Assembly (NCBI GenBank): GCA_026417195.1
Contig: JAOADS010000065.1
Coordinates: 1 to 10,766 of the forward strand
DNA length: 10,766 bases
Source: Ignavibacteria bacterium
GTDB lineage: Bacteria > Bacteroidota > Ignavibacteria > Tepidaquicellales > OLB5
Reading direction: 5' to 3'
How positions within the stretch are numbered: position 1 is the stretch's first letter; every line of letters starts with the position of its first letter. Shown here in pieces: positions 1 through 5,377 of this stretch. The position numbers and the translations under genes are program-made. The notes under the pieces are model-generated. The model did no database searches. It was not told where the DNA came from and saw only the letters and a program-made list of their open reading frames with translations.

Positions 1-1
1 C

Positions 2-184
2 AACTATCCTGTCCAGTTCCTCACCCCTAAGCATATTAATTACTTCACGCTCATCAGCTACCTGCTGGGCCGGAGCATCGTTATATGAATCTACAGCTAC
101 GACGTACTGACCAAGTCTTTTTGCAGCTATTACAAATTCCTTACCGAGTTCTCCAGAACCAAGTAAAAGTATTTTCTTAATCAT
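2..184 (-). CDS. purT: Formate-dependent phosphoribosylglycinamide formyltransferase (PurT), N-terminal part only
   Basis: PurT transfers formate, with ATP, onto glycinamide ribonucleotide in the third step of cytoplasmic de novo purine synthesis. Only the first 61 codons are in the window; the gene runs off the left edge. The start (ATG at 184-182) gives MIKKILLLGSGELGKEF, followed by RLGQYVVAVDSYNDAPAQQV and EVINMLRGEELDRIV. This is the N-terminal nucleotide-binding (pre-ATP-grasp) domain of PurT: the LLGSGELGKE loop, the AVDxYxDAPA stretch and the VINML segment all match the E. coli protein as I recall it. The start overlaps the stop of the upstream peptidase gene in an ATGA, which suggests translational coupling in one transcript. 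The related PurK shares this fold, but the DAPA and VINML segments favour PurT. The ATP-grasp part cannot be checked here. Confidence 0.9.
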   Translation of the reverse strand, partial: MIKKILLLGSGELGKEFVIAAKRLGQYVVAVDSYNDAPAQQVADEREVINMLRGEELDRIV

Positions 185-1383
185 TTATACTTTTCAATTA
201 ATTTTCTTACTGGTTCGTTGTCTGCATAAACACGCCATTTCAGTATTTTACCGTTTCTAACCTCAGCTGTCCATGAAGCAGGGATTTCAAATCTGTTTTC
301 TTCTTTAAGCCTTCCGTTTTCGGCAAGTGTTCCTTTAGCCTTTCCAAAGACTGCAACCATACCGTTTTTGCATATTATATCCTTGATCTCAACTGTATAG
401 TCCGGAAAAAATGTCAGAAAAAGATCCCATGCTTTCTTCATTTCGGCTTTACCTCTGGTATTTATTCCCATAGAGTCTATAAATACAGCATCGTCATCTG
501 TGATTTCGAGCATAGAGATTAAATCATGTGAATTGATTCTTTTTATGTATTCCTTAACTACATTCACACTTTCTGTGTGTTTTAATTCCTGCTCTATAGT
601 TTCAATATATGAATCATTTAAAATTCCCAGATATGAAGGTTTAATTTCCTTTTCAATCACTCTGTATCCCGAACGCCTGACATGGAAAGCTTTAGATTCC
701 CGAAGATTTGATACAACTGCAAATAGCTCAGTACCTTTAAAGTGCAGTGCTACTCCGTCTTCAACTCCATATCCGGGTGAAATCTCCGATTTCCTGATCA
801 TATTTCTATATGCTTTTCTCAATTCTCCCATCTTGTCATAATGAGGACAGAAGCTGCCTTCCAGTAAACCCAGACAGCTTATTCTCATCCAGATATCATC
901 TTTAGGGTTTTTGAAACCATCTTCAAACCAGCATATAGCACCTGCACTCATTCCGCTTAAAATTATACCTTCTCTCCAGGCTTTTTTCAGTATTTTGGTC
1001 ATACCGGTTTTTCTCCACACCTGCATTAGAAAACGGGGACTCCCTCCGCCGACAAATATTATGTCCTGACTCATAACTGTATTTTCCAGCTTTTTAGTCG
1101 GAGGTGCTTTCTTTGAGAGTTCAAGATGAGTCGGATGGCAATTAAGTTTTTTGTACGAACGATAGAATTTTTCTATATATTCAGGATGATCACCCCCTGC
1201 AGTTGGCAGAAAAAGCACTTTTGGTTTAAGTTTATTTGTCTGAAGCAAAATGTATTCATCAAGCAGCAGGTTATCCGGCTGATCACTGAAGCCTCCGCCT
1301 CCGAGGGCTATGATCTGACCGTTATGATTTTTTGATTTTAACCTGCCAATTTTTTCTGAGATATTACGTATAATTCTCATCAT
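181..1383 (-). CDS. S51-family serine peptidase fused to a SnoaL/NTF2-like domain
   Basis: This is a 400-residue protein in two parts. Residues about 22-240 are a peptidase S51 domain (dipeptidase E/cyanophycinase class, flavodoxin-like fold). They show IIALGGGGFS (24-33), FLPTAGGD (58-65), FVGGGSPRFLMQVW (110-123), the nucleophile elbow SGMSAGA with Ser146, and His181 in CPHYD, a likely catalytic partner. Residues about 272-390 look like a SnoaL/NTF2-like domain: VVKEYIKRINSHD, then INTRGKAEMKKAW, and a C-terminal strand pair ending KWRVYADNEPVRK. S51 peptidases of this type are usually about 200-240 residues, so the tail is an addition. No signal peptide is visible, so it is probably cytoplasmic and cleaves small or acidic peptides. 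The start is the first of two adjacent Met codons; the roughly 20 basic residues before the first strand are longer than usual, but no later start exists before the core. No Shine-Dalgarno site is visible. It is the gene upstream of purT, overlapping it by four bases. The substrate is unknown. Confidence 0.8.
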   Translation of the reverse strand: MMRIIRNISEKIGRLKSKNHNGQIIALGGGGFSDQPDNLLLDEYILLQTNKLKPKVLFLPTAGGDHPEYIEKFYRSYKKLNCHPTHLELSKKAPPTKKLENTVMSQDIIFVGGGSPRFLMQVWRKTGMTKILKKAWREGIILSGMSAGAICWFEDGFKNPKDDIWMRISCLGLLEGSFCPHYDKMGELRKAYRNMIRKSEISPGYGVEDGVALHFKGTELFAVVSNLRESKAFHVRRSGYRVIEKEIKPSYLGILNDSYIETIEQELKHTESVNVVKEYIKRINSHDLISMLEITDDDAVFIDSMGINTRGKAEMKKAWDLFLTFFPDYTVEIKDIICKNGMVAVFGKAKGTLAENGRLKEENRFEIPASWTAEVRNGKILKWRVYADNEPVRKLIEKYK

Positions 1384-1416
1384 TTACAAAAATCGGAAAA
1401 AATTAGCTGAAGTGAA

Positions 1417-1448
1417 AGTTATCACACAGACCTATAGATCTGGTAACT
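1417..1448. repeat. Imperfect inverted repeat upstream of the S51 peptidase gene, possible operator
   Basis: AGTTA (1417-1421) and CAGACCTA (1427-1434) are mirrored by TAGATCTG (1435-1442) and TAACT (1444-1448). The inner arms have one mismatched pair, and the outer arms are offset by unequal spacers of five and one bases. It lies 34-65 bases upstream of the peptidase start, where a repressor could act. There is no T-run, so it is not a terminator. It could be chance. Confidence 0.25.
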
Positions 1449-1710
1449 CAGATTTTCTGGATTTACGGAAACGGGTTTTTACAACGTAGGATTAAATTTC
1501 AATCTTATTCAATACCTGTTAAACCATTTCTGCAAAATTGAGATAAATGCTTTGTGCAATTATTTCAATCTTCAAAGCTTACTGTTCCTGACAGTTACAT
1601 GTGCATCTATCTCAAGAATATACTTCCCATTTTTTTAGGATATGACTTTTTTGTTATCTTTAATTACCTTGGAGTTAACCCTTGAGATGCCATATGCATA
1701 AAATTCTGAA

Positions 1711-1741
1711 TTGTATGGCTTTTAATTAATTGTTATATTTG
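1711..1741 (+). promoter_or_regulatory. Candidate Bacteroidota-type promoter for eno-queA
   Basis: TATATTTG at 1734-1741 fits the -7 consensus TAnnTTTG known from Bacteroidota, and TTG at 1711-1713 lies 20 bases upstream, the usual distance for the -33 element. Transcription would start near 1746-1748, leaving a leader of only about 15 bases before the eno ATG at 1761. The leader (GAGTTTAATTTTCCCC) has no Shine-Dalgarno motif, which suits this group. The call depends on the organism having the Bacteroidota-type main sigma factor. Confidence 0.5.
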
Positions 1742-1760
1742 AGTTTAATTTTCCCCAAAA

Positions 1761-3053
1761 ATGCCTAAAATTACACAAATTAAAGCACGTGAAATACTTG
1801 ACTCAAGGGGTAATCCTACATTAGAAGTTGACGTAATCTTAAATGACGGTACAATGGGCAGAGCTTCAGTTCCTTCAGGTGCTTCTACCGGTCAAAAAGA
1901 AGCAGTTGAATTAAGAGACGGGGATAAGAAAAGATACCTTGGTAAAGGTGTCAGGAAGGCTGTTTCCAATGTTACAGACATTATTGCAAATGCTCTGATT
2001 GATACTGATCCAACCGATCAGGTAGGAATAGATAAAGTGCTTATAGAATTAGACGGAACAAAAAATAAGTCCAATCTCGGTGCGAACGCTTTGCTTGGGG
2101 TTTCACTTGCTGTTGCAAAGGCATCGGCTAACTATTATAAAATTCCTCTCTACAGGTATCTGGGTGGGACGAACGCTAAGGTTCTGCCGGTTCCTATGAT
2201 GAATATAATAAACGGTGGAAAGCACGCTGATAATAATCTTGATTTTCAGGAATTCATGATAGTGCCGGCTGGTTTTAAGACATTTTCTGAGTCCCTGCGT
2301 GCGGGAGTTGAAATATTCCATTCACTGAAAAACGTACTTCATAAAAGAAAATTAAACACAGCAGTAGGAGATGAAGGGGGATTTGCTCCCGATCTGAAGT
2401 CAAACGAAGAAGCCTTTGAAATAATTCTCACAGCTATTGAGGCTGCAGGCTACAAAGCAGGGAAAGAAATATTTCTTGCACTTGACGCTGCATCCAGTGA
2501 AATGTGGAATAAAGATAAATATGATTTTTATAAGTCTCACCAGCCTTCAAAAACATCCGGAGAAATGGTGGAATATTATAAAAATCTTGTAAGTGACTAT
2601 CCGGTGATCTCGATAGAAGATGCTATGAGTGAAGATGACTGGGATGGGTGGAAACTTCTCACTGAAGCTATAGGTGAAAACGTACAGCTTGTAGGAGATG
2701 ATCTGTTTGTAACCAACAGGGAAATTCTGAAAAAAGGAATTGATATGAAGATAGCTAATTCAATTCTCATTAAAGTGAATCAAATCGGGACATTAACGGA
2801 AACACTTGATGCAATTGAAACTGCTAAAACCCATGCTTACACATGTGTTATAAGCCACCGAAGCGGCGAGACTGAAGATTCCGTAATATCAGATATTGCC
2901 GTTGCAACAAATTCGGGTCAGATAAAAACTGGTTCACTTTCCAGAACAGACAGAACAGCCAAATATAACCAGCTTCTGAGAATAGAAGAGGAGCTGGGCG
3001 AAGAAGCTGTTTACACAGGAAAAAGTATTTTTAAAGGATTAAACTTAAAGTAA
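1761..3053 (+). CDS. eno: Enolase (phosphopyruvate hydratase)
   Basis: Enolase interconverts 2-phosphoglycerate and phosphoenolpyruvate in cytoplasmic glycolysis and gluconeogenesis. The 430 residues are full family length. The N-terminal domain starts ITQIKAREILDSRGNPT and carries the mobile loop VPSGASTG (38-44). The barrel domain shows every expected active-site residue: His155 in GGKHADNN, Glu205 in GDEGGFAP, magnesium ligands Asp242, Glu286 (SIEDAM) and Asp313 (GDDLFVTN), catalytic Lys338 (ILIKVNQIG), and the SHRSGETED signature (365-373). All of these sit three positions before their E. coli counterparts. The ATG at 1761 starts the conserved PKITQIKAREILDSRG, so the start is secure. It lies behind a candidate promoter at 1711-1741 and only four bases before queA, so the two are probably cotranscribed. 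Nothing is missing or unusual. Confidence 0.98.
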   Translation: MPKITQIKAREILDSRGNPTLEVDVILNDGTMGRASVPSGASTGQKEAVELRDGDKKRYLGKGVRKAVSNVTDIIANALIDTDPTDQVGIDKVLIELDGTKNKSNLGANALLGVSLAVAKASANYYKIPLYRYLGGTNAKVLPVPMMNIINGGKHADNNLDFQEFMIVPAGFKTFSESLRAGVEIFHSLKNVLHKRKLNTAVGDEGGFAPDLKSNEEAFEIILTAIEAAGYKAGKEIFLALDAASSEMWNKDKYDFYKSHQPSKTSGEMVEYYKNLVSDYPVISIEDAMSEDDWDGWKLLTEAIGENVQLVGDDLFVTNREILKKGIDMKIANSILIKVNQIGTLTETLDAIETAKTHAYTCVISHRSGETEDSVISDIAVATNSGQIKTGSLSRTDRTAKYNQLLRIEEELGEEAVYTGKSIFKGLNLK

Positions 3054-3057
3054 ACTG

Positions 3058-4092
3058 ATGAAATCTACTGATTTTAAATTTTCTGTTCCAAAGTCTCTTA
3101 TTGCACAGCATCTGAAAGTTCCAAGAGATGAATGTAAGCTTCTTCTGGTAAACAGAAAAACCAAAGAACTTGAAACGAAAAAGTTTAAGGATGTGATAGA
3201 TTATATGGATGAAGGTGATTGTCTTGTTTTAAATGACTCAAAGGTTTTTGCAGCGAGATTGCATGGCACTAAGGAAAAAACAAATGCTAAAATTGAAGTT
3301 TTCCTCCTGCGTCAGCTTAGTCAGGATGATAATATCTGGGACGTACTTGTTGATCCGGCAAGAAAAGTAAGAATCGGCAATCGTATTTTTATTACCAAGA
3401 ATCTTTATTGTGAAGTTATAGACAATACAACTTCACGGGGAAGAATCGTTCGTTTCAATTATAAAGGTGATTTCCAGAAATACATAGATAAATTAGGGAA
3501 AACACCTCTGCCTCCTTACATAAGGAGGGAACCAACTGAAGCCGATAAGGATAATTATCAGACAGTTTATGCTGAAAATACCGGTTCGGTTGCAGCACCT
3601 ACTGCGGGACTCCATTTTACAAAAGAGTTGCTAAGAAGAATAGAGAAGAAAGGAATTAATATAGTTCCCATAACCCTTCACATAGGACTTGGTACATTCA
3701 GACCGATTGAAGTTGAAGACCTTACCAAACACAGAATGGACTCTGAATATTTTGAGATACCAGATTACACAGCAGAGGCGGTGAATACAGCCATTGAAAA
3801 CAGGAAAAAAATAATAGCAGTAGGTACGTCTGTTGCGAGAGTTCTTGAAGCCAATACAACTGCGGGAAGGTTTATCCGTTCAGGTAAAGGTTGGACGGAT
3901 AAATTTATATATCCGCCACAGGCTCTTAAGGTTGTGGATAAATTTATAACTAATTTCCATCATCCTCAATCCACTATGATTATGTTAGTCTGCGCTTTCG
4001 CTGATAAGGAACTGGTATTGAAAGCTTATAAAAAAGCTGTTAAGGAAAAATACCGGTTTTACAGTTATGGTGATGCAATGATGATTATATAA
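3058..4092 (+). CDS. queA: S-adenosylmethionine:tRNA ribosyltransferase-isomerase (QueA)
   Basis: QueA moves the ribosyl part of S-adenosylmethionine onto 7-aminomethyl-7-deazaguanine in tRNA to make epoxyqueuosine, the next-to-last step of queuosine formation at the wobble base of GUN anticodons. The 344 residues are normal length. Visible family motifs are LVLNDSKVFAARLHG (56-70), TPLPPYIRR (149-157), YQTVYAENTGSVAAPTAGLH (167-186), the LHIGLGTF segment (207-214) and ITNFHHPQSTMIMLVCAFA (297-315). The ATG follows the eno stop by four bases and begins with the usual short lead to the first strand. No Shine-Dalgarno site is seen, so translation may be coupled to eno. No other queuosine gene (tgt, queG) is in the window. 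A hairpin terminator begins 16 bases after the stop. Confidence 0.97.
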   Translation: MKSTDFKFSVPKSLIAQHLKVPRDECKLLLVNRKTKELETKKFKDVIDYMDEGDCLVLNDSKVFAARLHGTKEKTNAKIEVFLLRQLSQDDNIWDVLVDPARKVRIGNRIFITKNLYCEVIDNTTSRGRIVRFNYKGDFQKYIDKLGKTPLPPYIRREPTEADKDNYQTVYAENTGSVAAPTAGLHFTKELLRRIEKKGINIVPITLHIGLGTFRPIEVEDLTKHRMDSEYFEIPDYTAEAVNTAIENRKKIIAVGTSVARVLEANTTAGRFIRSGKGWTDKFIYPPQALKVVDKFITNFHHPQSTMIMLVCAFADKELVLKAYKKAVKEKYRFYSYGDAMMII

Positions 4093-4108
4093 AATCAGTC
4101 AGGTAATG

Positions 4109-4130
4109 CCCCGTTCCTAACGGGGTTTTT
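4109..4130 (+). terminator. Rho-independent terminator after queA, just before ispD
   Basis: CCCCGTT (4109-4115), loop CCT, and AACGGGG (4119-4125) form a perfect GC-rich 7-base-pair stem, followed at once by TTTTT (4126-4130). It should end the eno-queA transcript. The ispD start codon is only five bases beyond the T-run, so the hairpin also fills the ispD ribosome-binding region. ispD therefore needs read-through, or a promoter inside or just after the terminator. Confidence 0.85.
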
Positions 4131-4135
4131 AATTT

Positions 4136-4828
4136 ATGAAAAGAAAAGTCATAGTAATTATAGCAGCCGCAGGAAAAGGAAAGAGGTTTTCAGAAATACC
4201 ATCTTCCCAGCCGAAGCAATATATCAAATTGTTCGGTAAACCGATTATATTGTATTCACTTCAGGCTTTCCAGAGTTCTGCATATACAGACGAGATAATT
4301 GTTTCTGCATCGCCTGAATATTTTGACCTTATACATAAACTTTCTGTTGAACATAAAATCTCCAAACTTACCAAACTTACTGAAGGAGGCAAAACAAGAT
4401 TCCACTCTGTAAGGAATGCATTTGAGCAGGCGGACTGCAGAGCTAATGATATTGTAGTAATACATGATGCAGCCCGACCAAATATTTCTTCAAGGTTTAT
4501 TGATAGCTTCATAAAACTTGCTTTGAAAAATAAAAACTTAATTTCTGGTGTAAATATAAATTCAACAGTTAAAAAAGTTAAAAGGAATCTCATCTACGGA
4601 TCTGTTGACAGAACTGATCTGTGGGAAATACAAACTCCCCAGGCATTCAGTTTCAAAACCCTGAAAGATTCCTACGCCGTTGTTAATGAGAAAAACTTCA
4701 CGGATGAATCATCTCTTGTTCAGGCTGCTGGCTTTAAGGTAAGAATCACTGAGGGAAGCAGATTTAATCTGAAAGTAACAACACTTGAAGATCTTAATTT
4801 GCTTAAGGAAATCATGCAGCCTGCTTAA
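4136..4828 (+). CDS. ispD: 2-C-methyl-D-erythritol 4-phosphate cytidylyltransferase (IspD)
   Basis: IspD joins CTP and methylerythritol 4-phosphate to give CDP-methylerythritol, the third step of the MEP isoprenoid pathway in the cytoplasm. The 230 residues are normal length. The nucleotide-binding start is IIAAAGKGKRF (8-18), with Arg17 and Lys27 (in QPKQY) as the expected CTP-binding residues. Further on come GGKTRFHSVRNAF (84-96), HDAARPNIS (110-118), VDRTDLWEIQTPQAF (157-171), and NLKVTTLEDL (211-220) with Lys213. The stretch between KGKRF and PKQY is slightly longer and more polar than the common short form. The related TarI/ribitol-phosphate enzyme shares the fold, but no teichoic acid genes are nearby and ispG is in the window. 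ispF does not follow. The gene starts five bases after a terminator and has no Shine-Dalgarno site. Confidence 0.93.
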   Translation: MKRKVIVIIAAAGKGKRFSEIPSSQPKQYIKLFGKPIILYSLQAFQSSAYTDEIIVSASPEYFDLIHKLSVEHKISKLTKLTEGGKTRFHSVRNAFEQADCRANDIVVIHDAARPNISSRFIDSFIKLALKNKNLISGVNINSTVKKVKRNLIYGSVDRTDLWEIQTPQAFSFKTLKDSYAVVNEKNFTDESSLVQAAGFKVRITEGSRFNLKVTTLEDLNLLKEIMQPA

Positions 4829-4832
4829 AATG

Positions 4833-4860
4833 AAAAAGGCTATGAAAACATAGCCTTTTG
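4833..4860. terminator. Bidirectional terminator between convergent ispD and the small secreted protein gene
   Basis: AAAAGGCTATG (4834-4844), loop AAAA, and CATAGCCTTTT (4849-4859) form a perfect 11-base-pair stem. The flanking A-run and T-run supply a U-tract in both directions. It lies between the ispD stop (4828) and the end of the opposite gene (4888), so it can stop transcription from both sides. Confidence 0.88.
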
Positions 4861-4887
4861 ACGCTAAGCAGAATAAGAGAATTACTT

Positions 4888-5292
4888 CTACCTTATGAAT
4901 TCAATTAAAGAGCTTGCAACATTATTTCCTCTGCTATCAAGCAGGAAACATCTGTAAATTCCCGGTGAGTCAACGCGAAGTTCAGGATCTGAAAAATATA
5001 TATAATTCATGTCCGGAGTTACACTGAAATTTACTTTTTTGTAGTAGTCAAAACTATAACCATTATACCTATCAAGCTGAATTGAGCAATCCCTCAGCCC
5101 TAATGCGTAGTCACATTTAACCATCACGGTTACAGGTCCAGTGTAAAACCTGTCTCCGATACCCACTTCGCCTGATGCTCCATACCTTTCACAGAAGTAA
5201 AGCACGGGACCGTTCTGTGCTTTTAGTTCTGAAGTAAGACCGATAATTAATGTTAAAGCTAGTGCATAAAAAAACAATGTTGATTTTCTCAT
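4888..5292 (-). CDS. Small secreted protein with four cysteines, function unknown
   Basis: I do not recognise a named family for this 134-residue protein. It begins with a clear signal peptide: basic MRKS, a hydrophobic run FFYALALTLIIGL (7-19), then a likely cleavage near SELKAQ-N (26/27). The mature part, about 108 residues, is rich in beta-prone and aromatic residues: GPVLYFCERYG (28-38), GEVGIGDRFYTGPVTVMVKC (41-60), FDYYKKVNFSV (81-91). Its four cysteines (34, 60, 69, 115) could form two disulfides outside the cytoplasm. The end, DSPGIYRCFLLDSRGNNVAS (108-127), resembles the D-x-G-x-Y-x-C turn of immunoglobulin-like domains, so a beta-sandwich is plausible but unproven. It has no lipobox or membrane anchor. 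A TAATTTTG promoter box lies upstream at 5342-5335. It is followed by the M1 peptidase gene upstream on the same strand, 85 bases away. Confidence 0.75.
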   Translation of the reverse strand: MRKSTLFFYALALTLIIGLTSELKAQNGPVLYFCERYGASGEVGIGDRFYTGPVTVMVKCDYALGLRDCSIQLDRYNGYSFDYYKKVNFSVTPDMNYIYFSDPELRVDSPGIYRCFLLDSRGNNVASSLIEFIR

Positions 5293-5334
5293 TTTAAACT
5301 TATTTTAATTTGTTAAAAATAATTTTCAGATTTA

Positions 5335-5342
5335 CAAAATTA
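5335..5342 (-). promoter_or_regulatory. Candidate -7 promoter box for the small secreted protein gene
   Basis: Read on the minus strand, 5342-5335 is TAATTTTG, an exact fit to TAnnTTTG. It would start transcription about 35-40 bases before the ATG at 5292. I see no good TTG -33 element at 19-21 bases further upstream, and the 85-base gap is so AT-rich that a chance match is possible. Confidence 0.35.
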
Positions 5343-5377
5343 AGTAAAATAATCATTGAAAAATACATACAATCTTA

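Larger units (their letters stand above)
1384..1760. other. Divergent intergenic region between the S51 peptidase gene and eno
   Basis: This is a 377-base AT-rich gap between divergently transcribed genes. I see no convincing coding frame or RNA gene. It contains an imperfect inverted repeat near the peptidase start (1417-1448) and a TAnnTTTG-type promoter candidate next to eno (1711-1741). A second, weaker box, TATCTTTA (1655-1662), lacks the final G. GCCATA (1689-1694) and TATGGC (1714-1719) could pair across a 19-base loop, but the stem is short. No minus-strand TAnnTTTG box was found for the peptidase gene. Confidence 0.6.

Noticed and set aside
500..841. Plus-strand open frame of 113 codons
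   Set aside because: It lies wholly inside the S51-SnoaL gene on the other strand, has no recognisable motif, and the minus-strand product matches known domains.
1655..1662. TATCTTTA as an alternative eno promoter
   Set aside because: It lacks the final G of TAnnTTTG and a clear TTG upstream; the box at 1734-1741 fits better.
1689..1719. Possible hairpin GCCATA/TATGGC followed by TTTT, upstream of eno
   Set aside because: The stem is only six base pairs around a 19-base loop, overlaps the likely -33 element, and no gene ends there.
4136..4828. TarI-like ribitol-phosphate cytidylyltransferase instead of IspD
   Set aside because: Length and motifs fit IspD, and there are no teichoic acid genes nearby.
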